Below are positions 1-11,900 of a stretch of 64,000 nt of DNA, piece after piece; the first letter of the stretch is position 1, and the number at the start of each line of letters is the position of its first letter. The stretch spans positions 117,566,991-117,630,990 of the forward strand of contig NC_133166.1 in assembly GCF_040802235.1 (NCBI RefSeq), read 5' to 3'. The position numbers were made by a program, and so were the translations under genes. A model generated the notes under the pieces. That model saw nothing but the letters and a program-made list of their open reading frames with translations, was not told where the DNA came from and searched no databases. Origin of the DNA: Manis javanica (Eukaryota > Chordata > Mammalia > Pholidota > Manidae).

Positions 1-540
1 GGACTCCCTCAGTATCTACTTCTGTCTCTCTCAGAACACTGATCACTTACATTTAAAAGATGAATTTCACGATACTCTACAGGAGGAATGAGTAGGTGGA
101 CATGTGTGTTATGAAGCACGTAACATAATAGTTCACTCTAGAATAGATGTTCACTAAAAAAAGTTTTCAATTTTGAACACTTGAAAATTCAACCTGTATG
201 TTTGAAAATTTTCCATAACGAAATGGTGGGAAGCATGCTATGAACTTAAAAATACTCCTTGTAGAAAAGCTGGAAAATACAGAAAAATAGAAGGAAGCAA
301 ACTAATCATGTGACCACCCTTAGCCCAGCACCCAGAGGTAATTGGTTAAGATGTGGTATTTATTTTTCTAGTCTTTTTGCCATGTGTATTAATTTTGTAT
401 TTAATTATATAATAGTAATTGTATGGAATACCCAAAATTTAACACGGATGTTTGTCAAGTCTTAAGGTTTTTTGGATTCTAAAAGAAGTGTATGTGTATT
501 TAAGCATTTTGGAAAACCAGAAAGAAATGAAAAGAAAGTA
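1..540. other. AT-rich DNA, no gene recognised
   Basis: AT-rich sequence with no open frame of interest. It probably belongs to old LINE-derived DNA like the stretch that follows, but I cannot name a family. Confidence 0.4.
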
Positions 541-1125
541 CCCCAAATTCTACCACCTAGTAAGTAACACTGTTAACTTATTAGTGTATTTCTATATTTT
601 TTATTTTATATGTTTTTCTTTTTTAAAATAAAATTTAAAACATACACTGTTTCATATAAAGCTTTTTCATAAAATGTAACTTTTAAAACCTTATTAGTGT
701 ATTTCTATATTTTTTATTTTATATGTTTTTCTTTTTTAAAATAAAATTTAAAACATACACTGTTTCATATAAAGCTTTTTCATTAACCATTCTGTTATGG
801 ACATTTCTTGTACCCTTTTAAAATGTAACTTTTAAAACCTAGTAAGTAACACCTACCACCTAGTAAGTAACACTGTTAACTTATTAGTGTATTTCTATAT
901 TTTTTATTTTATATGTTTTTCTTTTTTAAAATAAAATTTAAATTCTACCACCTAGTAAGTAACACTGTTAACTTATTAGTGTATTTCTATATTTTTTATT
1001 TTATATGTTTTTCTTTTTTAAAATAAAATTTAAAACATACACTGTTTCATATAAAGCTTTTTCATTAACCATTCTGTTATGGACATTTCTTGTACCCTTT
1101 TAAAATGTAACTTTTAAAACATAAC
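541..1125. repeat. Compound tandem duplication, four partial copies
   Basis: A block starting ttattagtgtatttctata and running through an AT-rich stretch to catataaagctttttcat occurs four times, beginning near 578, 691, 881 and 973. The copies are nearly identical but differently truncated, with spacings of about 113, 190 and 92 bases. The flank reading taccacctagtaagtaacac is also repeated. The near identity implies recent local duplication or an assembly artefact in AT-rich DNA. Confidence 0.85.
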
Positions 1126-1299
1126 TGTACAAAAAGTATCCCAGCATATAAATATGACAAGACTTAGCTAATCTTTTTATGTAGGGTGTTTAGGTTCTAA
1201 CACCCAATGTTTTGCTTCTAGATGTGACTTTGTGATGGACATGTTTGTGGACATTTAAGAAACAAATTGTCAAATTGTCAAATTTTCATTCAGGAAAGT

Positions 1300-1640
1300 T
1301 ATACTGATTTATAGTCCCATCAGCAGTGAATGAGAGTGCCTGTTTGTTTACCTGCATCTTTTCATGTATTTAATAGTGGGATATTAATCCCCCTACCCCA
1401 AACCAGTCTTTAATTTGCATTTGTTTGATCACTAATGAGGTAGAATATGTTTTCTTGTATTAATGGTAATATATATTTTTCCTTTTGAACTTATTATATC
1501 CTTTGTCCATTCTTTTTCTATTTTGGTGTTTAAATTGTTTTTATTGATTCATAAAAACTCTTTATATATTAAAGATAGTCACCGTTTTTCTGTCATTTTC
1601 TTCCAGCTGGCCATAGTTGTTTGTGGTGTTTTTTCAAAAC
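1300..1640 (-). repeat. Old LINE-1 ORF2/3' remnant
   Basis: Antisense LINE-1 features are visible, such as the string around ttaatttgcatttgtttgatcactaatgagg, which corresponds to the 3' part of ORF2 read on the minus strand. It is strongly decayed and no frame survives. Confidence 0.5.
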
Positions 1641-2270
1641 ATAGAATATTCTGGTCTTGCCCCTTTGGCTGTAAGTAACAGGCAGACCACTCAAGCTAGC
1701 TCAAGTAAAGAAGTTTTAGTGTAAGAACACATCTCAAGAGCTAAGGCGATTCTCATGGTAGTCTAGGAACAGGAGCTAACAAGGCTGGGTCTCCCAGGGC
1801 CTAGAGCTGGGAGGCAGTTCAGGATCAAGGTGGGTCCGGACACTTCAGCAGCTGGAGTTTGTGCACCTCCACACTAGTGCTCCATCACTGATGTCACTCA
1901 GCCTGCTCTTCTTAGAAATGTGCCTGCTTCCTTCTTTCCTGCTACTGAGAGGTGTCTTCTATTTGGTCAGAGTTGGCATTCTCTCCCCACTCCCCACCCC
2001 GGGTTTGGTCCATAGTCTGCTGGGGTCTCTTCATCTTCATCACGACTTTTCAGTTTTAGCCCCTACTGCCAAAAAGCCACTTTTTTTTCTATTTGTTCAA
2101 GTTTTTGAGAAAGTGAGAGGATTTGATTGGCCCAGTTCCACTTACCATAGCTCATAGGATGCAGTCTGCTTGAGGCTGTGCCTTCTTCTAGTCCAAGGGC
2201 TGGGATACAGTGGTCACATGGTATAAAATCATGCTGCCTGGCGGCCAAGATTGTAGGTTAAAGGCAACTC
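1640..2270. repeat. Unassigned old interspersed repeat
   Basis: The segment around 2110-2245 (gattggcccag, then ggtcacatggtata) resembles 17150-17285 in this window (gactggctcag, then ggtcacatggtaca). That suggests two copies of one old interspersed repeat. I do not recognise the family, and the short open frames show no domain. Confidence 0.35.
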
Positions 2271-2955
2271 CCTTAAGAGGGAAGTGGAACATAACAGGCA
2301 ATGATAGAAACTTTTAACAGTAAGAGCTTTAGCATTTTTAAAAATTGTCTAAACTCCTAATCTTTTACTTTGTGCCTTTGTCTTTGGCCTTTAACCTTAG
2401 AGTGTCTTTCTCTGTTTCAAGATCTGATATGTACACATCTATATTATTTTAGAATCTGTCTTCTGGTTTTATGTTACATTTAAATGTTACTGATTTTTAA
2501 GCATCATTAACATGGTCATGTTTATAGACTCCACATGGGGGATGGTTACAAGGGGTTTTGATGACAGAAAATATCCACTTTTTCCAGGGAAAAACTGAGA
2601 GTTTATCAATATAAGGGTTTTTCCTCCCTATTTAAAAATCGTAAACTTTTTTTGTTATAGAAATAATTCATATTGGTAAAATGACAACAAAATAATATAA
2701 CATAAAACATAAAAGTCTCTGAATCCTAAACCACACATAGATAATATACAAAAGTTTGGTGTATTTTCCTCAGATCATGCATAGATCATGCAATCAAAAT
2801 CTCATACATTTTGATTATAGGATTATAAAAATGTATTTTAAGCAAAAATAGGATAAGAACATTTTTCAACATACTTTTTTCAATTATTGCTGAATCTGCT
2901 CAGTAAATTCCCCAGATTCTCTCCAATGGTTGTTTGAACATATGGATGTAGGTTA
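2271..2955. other. AT-rich DNA, nothing recognised
   Basis: AT-rich sequence with no coding signal. It abuts the T-rich tail of the antisense LINE-1 that begins near 2956. Confidence 0.4.
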
Positions 2956-4590
2956 ATTTTTTTTTCTCTTTTTTTTATTAAGGTATTATTGACATACACT
3001 CTTATGAAGGTTTCACATGAAAAAACAATGTGGTTACTACCTTCACCCATATTATCATGTCCCCCTCCGTACCCCATTGCAGTCACTGTCCATCAGTTGC
3101 AGCAAGATGCCACAGAATCACTATTTGCCTTCTCTGTACTACACTGTCTTCCCCATGATCCCCCCCACACCATGTGTGCCAATCATAATACTCCTCAATC
3201 CCCTTCTCCCTCCCTCCCCACCTGCTCTCCCCCACCCCTCCCCCTTGGTAACCGCTAGTCCCTTCTTAGAGTCTGTGAGTCTGCTGCTGTTTCGTTCCTT
3301 CAGTTTTGCTTCATTGTTATACTCCACAAATGAGGGAAATCATTTGGTACTTGTCTTTCTCCACCTGGCTTATTTCACTGAGCATAATACCCTCTAGCTC
3401 CATCCATGTTGTTGCAAATGGTAGGATTTGTTCCTTTCTTATGGCTGAATAGTATTCCATTGTGTATATGTACCACATCTTCTTTATCCATTCATCTACT
3501 GATGGACACTTAGGTTGCTTCCATATCTTGGCTATTGTAAATAGTGCTGCGATAAACATAGGGGTGCATCTGTCTTTTTGAATATGAGAAATTATATTCT
3601 TTGAGTAAATTCTGAGGAGTGGAATTCCCGGGTCAAATGGTATTTCTATTTTTAGTTTTTCGAGGAACCTCCATATTGCTCTCCACAATGGTTGAACTAG
3701 TTTACATTCCCACCAGCAGTGTAGGAGGGTTCCCCTTTCTCCACATCCTTGCCAGCATTTGTTGTTCTTAGTCTTTTTGATGCTGACCATCCTAACTGGT
3801 GTGAGGTGATATCTCATTATGTTTTTAACTTGCATTTCCCTGATAATTAGTGATGTGGAGCATCTTTTCACGTCCCTGTTGGTCATATCAATTTCTTCTT
3901 TGGAGAATTGTCTGTTTGTATCCTCCACCCATTTTTTAATCGGGTTATTTGCTTTTCAAGTTTTGAGGCATGTGAGTTCTTTACGTATTTGGGATGTTAA
4001 CCCCTTGTTGGATCTGTCATTTACAAATATATTCTCCCATCCTGTAGGATGCGTTTTGTTCTGTTGATGGTGTCCTTTGCCGTACAGAAGCCTTTTAGTT
4101 TGATGTTGTCCCATGTGTTCATTTTTGCTTTTGTTTTCCTTGCTCAAGGAGATGCATTCAGAAAAAAGTTGCTCATGTTTATATTCAGGAGATTTTTGCC
4201 TATGTTGTCTTCTAAGAGTTTTATGGTTTCATGACTTACATTCAGGTCTTTGATCCATTTCAACTTTACTTTTGTGTATGGGGAGAGACAATAATCCAGT
4301 TTCATTCTCTTACATGTAGCTGTCCTGTTTTGCCAACACCAGCTGTTGAAGAGGCTGTCATTTCCCCATTGTATGTCCATGGCTCCTTTATTGTATATTA
4401 ATTGACCATATATGCTTGGGTTTTTATCTGGGCTCTGTAGTCTGTTCCATTGGTCTATGGGTCTATTCTTGTGCCAGTACCAAATTGACTTGATTACTGT
4501 AGCTTTGTAGTAGAGCTTGGAGTCAGGGAGGGTAAATACCTCAGCTTTACTCTTCCTTCTCAGGATTGCTTTGGCTATTAGGATAATTTA
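2956..4590 (-). mobile_element. 5'-truncated LINE-1, 3' half, antisense
   Basis: A LINE-1 copy on the minus strand. The T-rich run near 2956-2980 is its A-tail, followed by the 3' UTR (aaggtattattgacatacac) and then the C-terminal part of ORF2. A 203-codon open piece at 3928-3317 reads as ORF2 C-terminus, with the segment containing WWECK and the YYSAIRKEQ and [10 protein letters not shown] blocks typical of L1 ORF2. Other ORF2 pieces lie in other frames up to about 4590, where the copy is truncated. It is non-functional but younger than most L1 DNA here, and lies upstream of the visible PLAAT3 exons. Confidence 0.85.
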
Positions 4591-4984
4591 TTTAATTGGT
4601 CTTAATTGAACCTTAATGTTCAGGTTGTTTTTCTGATGTAAGTTTTAGAGGCCAGCAATTGTTCCTCAGTTTGCTAGCTAGGGAAAATGACTGTTTCACA
4701 GCTCTTTGTAGCTCTGCTTTTGTGGCAAATATAAAGCCTTTTTGTTTCTGAAACCCAGTAAGCACAGTCTCAGCATTGCCATTATTCTTGCCTGTGTGGC
4801 ATAGGAGAGCCCTGGTCACTGTGCTGGCGGGAGGTCCCTGAGCCCTGCGCAGGGGCAGCTCTCTGCTCTGTGTTTCCCGTGGGCTCTCTTTTCCCTTGGA
4901 AGCACTGGACACAACACAACCAGGTCCCAGCCCTGGGGATCAAGCCACGTGAGGGATGCACCCAGCATTGCTGATCCTGTTACA

Positions 4985-5165
4985 ACAGGTGTCAGCCAAC
5001 TTTTTCTACAAGGAGCCAGACAGTGAATATTTGAGGTTTTGCTGGCCATATAGTCTCCTCAACTCTGCTGCTGTAGGGAGAAAGCAAACTCAGACAATAT
5101 GTAAATGAATGGGTATGGCTGTATGCCAATAAAATTTTATGGAAACTGAAGTCTGAATTTCATGT
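4985..5165 (+). repeat. hAT-type non-autonomous DNA transposon remnant
   Basis: The segment starting gtcagccaactttttctaca and including ccaataaaattttatgg matches a common mammalian hAT-type element. A second copy is at 57765-58095 in the same orientation. The family name is not certain from memory. Confidence 0.5.
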
Positions 5166-5249
5166 AATTTCATATGTCACAAAATATTCTTCTTTTGACT
5201 TTTCCCCAACCACTTAAAAAGTGTTAAAACTATTCTTACCTTGCACACA

Positions 5250-5665
5250 AAAATAAGCAGAGGCACAAATTCATCACTAACAGTCAGTGATTTAATCACT
5301 CATAATGGAGCCTCCATAAGAAACCCTAACTCAGAGAGCTTCCCTTTAGGATAAACTGGTCATCTAGTCAGTAAACTGTTTACCTGAGTTCTGTGAACTG
5401 TTTTAGCAAATTGGGGGGATTATGGGAACTCCTGATTTATAGCTGGTTGGGCAGAAGCACAGGCAAACTGAACTTGCTATGAACAGCTTAATTGTGGGTG
5501 GGGGGCAGTCTTGTGGACTAAGCCCTTAGCCCGTGGTCTGCTTTAACCCTGGGCAGGCAGTGTCTGAACTGAGGTATATTGTGGGACATCCAGTCTGTGT
5601 CCCCTGAGGACTGAATTGCTTGGTGTGGAATCTCAGCACATCTGGTGACAGAAGGGGGAGTATAG
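5250..5665 (+). repeat. Old interspersed repeat shared with 19570-20250
   Basis: The strings gagttctgtgaactgttttagcaaatt, then cttgtggactaagccctta and the later cagtctgtgtcccc parallel those at 19975-20215. The two regions are diverged copies of one repeat. The family was not identified with confidence. Confidence 0.5.
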
Positions 5666-5882
5666 TGCAGAGGAGGAGGGGCTTTCCTTTACTCACGCGT
5701 ACACACGCACACGCCCCTCATCAGCCAGATGAGCAGCCAGAAGGGCATTACTGCCAGAGAGTGATGCCAAGCCTGGGCAGGCTGGGGAGCGTCTGGTTCA
5801 CCCTCCCGATTTGGCAGCCTTTGCCGCCTGGCTCCAGGGTCTTACTCTTACTACTCTAACAGCCCTGTTCTTGGGTTCACAG

Positions 5883-5985
5883 CCGGAGCCCAAGATTGGA
5901 GACCTGATTGAGATTTTCCACCCGTTCTACAGACACTGGGCCATCTACATTGGTGACGGATATGTGGTCCACCTGGCCCCTCCTG
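5883..5985 (+). CDS. PLAAT3: PLAAT3 exon with the two catalytic histidines
   Basis: The acceptor is ttcttgggttcacag and the donor is gtaagg. It is 103 nt, entered in phase 0 and left after one base of a codon. It encodes [12 protein letters not shown] and then the HWAIY and VVHLAPP blocks. The residue after PEPK is Ile where human has Pro. Confidence 0.95.
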
Positions 5986-8900
5986 GTAAGGGCATTGAGG
6001 GCCTCCCCTGTGCTGGGGCTGGGAGGAGGGAGATGGGGGAGCTGTGGGTAACGGGTGACCCCAACTATTACCCACATAGGTATAGGGGAACCTATTACCC
6101 CTGTTCCCTGGCAGGCTGTTGTTTCTTGAGTGCTGTAAAATGGCAGTTTGATGTGGGGCAATGGTTTTCAAACTCTGTTCCTTGGAACCCTAGGGGTTCT
6201 AATACAGGGGCTGAGGTGGGTTTCTAAGGAGGTAACTCTACTTTTATGGTTTTATGTAGTATGGCTTTTTATAAAACACATTCAACTCTAAATGTAAAAC
6301 TCCCTGAGAAAATGGGTTTTTAGGCAGAAGATTTGGCTATGAATCCAGTTTCTACTCTCTAGTCTTGGTTTCCTTATCTGTAAACTGTGGTTAAGCATAC
6401 TTAACTTGGAGAATTTTTAATGAGAATTCCCCACCCTTTGTCTTAAACTTTTTACTTAAACTAAGGTATAACATAAACACATCAAGTGTACAAATACAGC
6501 AAAGTATATAGTCAAAATGTATCCAACCATGCGACAATGACCCCAGTCAAGATCTGGAACATTCCATTACCCTAAAAGGCTCCTGCATGTTTCTTCAGTA
6601 TCCTCTCTGCCCACCTAGAGGTAACCATGATTCTAGCTCCCCTTGCCAAAGATAAGCTTTGCCTGTTCTAGAACATCATAAGAGAGGAGTAAGTCTATTC
6701 TCTTTTGTGTCTGGCCTCTCACATAAGGCCCATGAGAGTCCTCAAGCTGTGAATGGCCGTAGTTCTTACCTTTTCATTGCTGTGTGGTTTCTGTTATATG
6801 AATACACCTCAAATTTTTTATCCACTCTTCTGCTGATGGATATTGGACTAGCTCAAGTTTTGGCTGCTGTGACTCCGGCTGCTATAGACATTCCTGGACA
6901 GGTCTTCTGCCTGCCGTTTCAACTGTGGCCTCCCCTTGTACTCACAGAAATCAGATGTAACCAGAGTAGATGTCATCTTTCCATTCCATTCCTGATTAAC
7001 CAAACCATCAGTAACTTCAACCACATAATCTGTCTTCTGTTAAAGTGCAAAAAGTGCCCCTGCCCTTATTTAAAGATCCAGCCCCCATGTGTGGGTCCTG
7101 GATCCCCTCTTACTTTCTTGCTCCTCAAATTCTGCACCTCCTTCGGTTTTGTCACTGTCCCTTCTCTCCTGGTTATTCCTACTGGTACAGGAAACACTGT
7201 ACTGTCTCCTGTTGATAAAACAATCCTCCCCCACCCCTGACGCATCTCTGGCTAACAGAGCAAATCTCTCATTGGCTCCCATGCCATCACTTGTCCCCCA
7301 CCTTCCCCTTCTCTCCTTGGTCCTCTCCATCAGGCTCTCTTTTTTCATCTGCCTCCTGGACCAGCTTTTAGCAAGGCTACCGAAGACCTTTCACACCTTG
7401 ACAAAGCCAAAGGTCACAGTTTCCTTGGCTTCTCTGCAGCCTTTGACATAAGTGGCCTCTTTCTGCTTTTCGCCTGGCACTTCTCTTACCTCCTCTCCCA
7501 CTAGGCCCCTTCTCCTTGGCCTCCTGTGTGGGCTTCTCCTCCTCTCCCACAGCTTTAATTCTTGTTCTCCCCAGGTGACCTCATCTGGTCCCCCAGCTTC
7601 CAGTACTGTTTATCTGTCGATGTCTCCTGAGCCCATGCCCTCAGCCCTCACCTTCCTGCTCAGCTTCAGCCTTGTGTAACCTCCGACTACTTAGCATCTC
7701 CACTTGACATACCCCAGATTGGGAGGCTCCATGGGATTACACCATCCAGCTGCTCAGGTCCCAGATCTAGGCGTCATCCTCGATCCTTTGGACTCCATAT
7801 CTAATCCATCAGGAAATCTAGTTGGCTTTATCTCCAAACAGACCCCAGCTCTGATGATTTCGCCCCATCCCCACTGCATGCCCTGGTGTGAGCTGCCGCC
7901 CTCTCTCATTTGAAGCTGCCACCGCCAGCTGGTTTCTCTACCTCTTGCCCACCCATGGCCAGTCCCTCCTTCACTGGGCAGCCACCATGATCATTCTAAA
8001 GTATAAATCTGATTATATCATGCCTCTCCTTAAAATTCTCAACTGGCTATTCCATCATATACAGAATAAGATTCAAAATCTGTACTGTGACCCAGGGGCT
8101 GCAGTTCACTGGCCCAATTCTCATGACTACCCTTTCCACAAGCTCAGGGCTCATGCATGGTGCCATCTCTTTTATTTACTCCAATGGACCTCTCTTACAC
8201 CTCTTGCAGGCCTAAATTCCCCTGATTTCCCAAAATCTCAGAGTTGTACTCAGGGCAAAGGGCTTTAGTCCTCTTTGGACAGCCAAGTCGATCAGGACCT
8301 GGAATCTGATCAGCCCGTCCTGCCATTGCTTTTTGCTGTCACACAGTGTCACAGTGGAAGACCAGTCCTGCCCTGTGTAACAGGGTGTCTCCCCTGCTGG
8401 GAAAATCATTAAGGTCCAGATCTTGGCAGGCCACAGTGGCTCTCGGAGGGAGAGTGAGCCTGTCTCTGGGGTCCACCTATTGGTGCACACCCACTTTGTT
8501 TTGAGCCATCGTACCCAAAGCATGCCCCTCCCTACACCATGCACATTGGCTGCCTTTGGGAGGGAAGCCCAGTCTCTGGCCTCAGCTTTCCCTTTCTACC
8601 ACTCTGGTCCTCCTAATGACCCTAGATTTCCTTTCTTTGAGGCAGTTTCATTTCTGGAGATTTTTTGCCCCTTTCATTCCCTCAGCCTTGCCCAGGGCTG
8701 TGCTGATATACCCACTGGGCCTCCCTGGCATCACATTTCAGGGAGCAGCTGTGGGTTTGGACCCTTTGCTTCCAGAAGGGCAGGAGCTACTTCTGCAAAT
8801 CCATCCACCTTTTCTGTAGTCATCAGCTTTGTATGTGGTGAGGAAGTGTAGCCTTGATGGAATCACAAAAGGTTCACACTTTATTCCTGCAGGAAGATGG

Positions 8901-11900
8901 GTGTGCTCAGGGCCCATATTTACATAACCAAGAGGGCCACTGAGGTGTCACAGAATGTAGAAGGCCAGTTCTCTACGTTAAAAAAAAAATCACAACAAAT
9001 CATGGAGTTTCATTACTCCTCATTTCAGATAAGGAAACCAGGGGCCACAGACCACAAGCACCTTCTCCAAAGCCACACGGCATGCGTCTGACTCTCCCTC
9101 CTTTTCTCTTATACATCTTCTCATCCCCTTGAGCCAAGGGCGAATGCTGGCTGGGTGTCCGCTCTGAGCCCCTGGGTACCTGCCCAGGACTAATCCTCCT
9201 GTTTCCTCCTTGTGACTCCACAGCTGAAAGTGCAGGAGCTGGTGTAGCCAGCATGAAATCTGTCCTGACTGAGAAGGCGATGGTGAAGAAGGAACTGCTG
9301 CATGATGTGGTTGGGAAAGACAAGTACCAGGTCAATAACAAACACGATGACAAGTACTTGCCACTGCCTCCTGGCAAAATTGTCCAGTGTGCAGAGAAGT
9401 TGGTGGGGCAGGAGTTGCCCTATTCGCTGTCTGGCCAGAACTGTGAGCACTTTGTGAATGAACTGCGATATGGAGTCCACCGCAGTGACCAGGTACGTGA
9501 CCTCAGGAAGCAGACCATTCTCTCAGGTGACAGTAGTTGGGTGTCAGTGTGAGCTGGACTGGGGCAGAGAGGCATAGCTGTCATTCTGGCATCTTTCTTT
9601 CCTAGCATCCCAGAGATTCTCTATAATTCTCTCCATATGAATGCTTTCATCCTCTGTAGTTCACATCTTTCTCTTTCTTGGATTACTTCCTTGTTGTGGT
9701 GGAATACTGCTTCTAATAGTTTACTGAGAAAAGGTGCATTTAAAAATGACCTTGCTGTCGGGGGGACTTGGTAAAGGGGGGAGCCTAGTAAACATAATGT
9801 TCTTCATGTAATTGTAGATTAATGATAACAACAACAACAACAAAAAATGACCTTGCATGCCTGAAAATACCTTCATTTTACCTACATATCTGCTTGATAG
9901 TTTGGGTGTGTATAAAATTCTAGGCTGAAAAATAACATTTCTCAGAATTTTGAAGTCATTGCTCCATTGTTCTATCATTTATGCTATTATTCTCAAGTCT
10001 GAAACTGTTCTGATTTTGATCCTTTGAATGTGACCTATTTTTTCTTTCTAAAAGCTTATAGAATCTTCTCTTTATTCTGAAATTTCACTATGATATACCT
10101 TATGTGTATATATTTTCATGTGTTGTTCTGGGCACTTGAGGCCTCCTTTCAGTGTGGAAACCCCATTCTTTGAGTTCTTGGAAGTTTTCTGTTTTTTCTT
10201 ACTTAGGAACTCCTATTATTGGGATGTTGGACCCTTAGACTTCTCTGATTTTCTTATCTGTTCTCTTCTGTTTTCTATTTATCTATCTTTCCTAATTATA
10301 AAAATAACATTTATTGATAAATTTAGTTATATTGGAAGTTCTTTAAAAAAGTAGCAGTGACAATATTAAAGGGCATAAAAAAGAGAAACTTATGCCAAAT
10401 AAATATGATTACATCATTGGTGATACTGCATAACAATCAAGGTCCTCTCCTCACTCATGTGTGGTTTCTACTTCAGGTAAATTTCCAGTCTCCTATGCAG
10501 CAGTAAACTCCAAATAAAGATTACTATGCAAATATGGAAACAAAAGATACTCTATGAAATTCAGGGTACTACATTAGGAAGATTCAGCAGGTTTATAAAA
10601 TATCTCCTAATCATCTCATTTTTAGTTATTCTTTCAGTGAATATTAATAGACTGAAAACAGATTCACAAATTTATATGAGTAGAGTGTTTTATGTCAATA
10701 CAGAATTGTTGCATGATTTAGTAAAATACATATGTCACTAGCTATGAATGATACTTAGAGTAATTAAATTACTCTAATTCCACATCTCAAGGTAGTGCAA
10801 TAACTAGGAAATATTTTCTACCATATGCTGTTTTTATAAACAATAGTTCGACTCCTTTTGCAAAATGAAACAATACACATTGGACACATCACACTTTCCT
10901 TCCTATGACTTTAGCCCTACACACCTACCCATCCACCTGAAAGAGGCAAAACAATGACCACACAATAGAACAGCGTAAACGATTCTACTGGGCTCCCATC
11001 GCAGAAAAGAAACCAGAACATACCACAGAACAAAAAGAAGCCCTATCTATAGTGTTTCCAAAGATTTCCTCTTTCGTTTCTTGGCCTTCGATGACGGTTT
11101 CTCACCCGGAGCAATATCAACATTTTGGGCCATTGACAGTGAAGATAATTGCTCATTGTCGTGACTTCCCCTGTGGCTTGCAGGATATTTAGCAGCATCT
11201 GCAGTCTCTACCCACCAGATGCCAGTAATGCCCTCCCACTTCCAGGTGTGAGAACCAAAAATCTCTGTAGATATTGCTAAATGTCCTCCAGAGGGCAGAA
11301 CTGTCCCCAGCTGAGAACTACTGGCCCGGGTGAGTAACGACCATCATACATTGTTTGGCCAAATTAAATGTTACTTCCACGTGTCCCATCTCACTAGAGA
11401 CGGTGGAGAGAGGAGATGTTGGAAAATGTCCAGCCCTGTTTGCCTTGGTAAGCATTGTCAAACAGCAACCCGCCTTTTCATTTGACTCATGTGGACACTT
11501 CTGTTTGTCTCGAAGAAGCAAGCCAGTCATTATGTTTACTTGTGCTGGGCTCTTTGAAACAGACTAGATTTTCCTTCAACAGAGCAACTGTGACTCACTT
11601 AACTTCCCAGTTAGAAAGGGAAGCAATGGATTTAAACTAAAATGTAGTTTGTGCTTTACATGCCTAAGAGGATTCTAAAAACGATTCTCCTGCATTCTAC
11701 CTACTTAAAAATACTCAGGCTTCCAAAAAGGTATATTTAGTAAGCTTTTGTAAACAAGCCTTCATACTGAAAAGCACTTTAAAAAAAAGCAACTAGGAGT
11801 TATGCTTATACTGAAGTCATACTGTGTCAGATAAAATATTAAGATAAATAGAAATTGAAGATGTGGCCAGTGGTAATGTGCATATTATCCAAATCTTTTG

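Noticed and set aside
3317-3928. 203-codon minus-strand frame as a gene
   Set aside because: It is the C-terminal end of LINE-1 ORF2.
5811-5882. In-frame upstream extension of the PLAAT3 exon as a start
   Set aside because: The extension is intron with a clear acceptor at 5881-5882; the known family start lies on a separate upstream exon.
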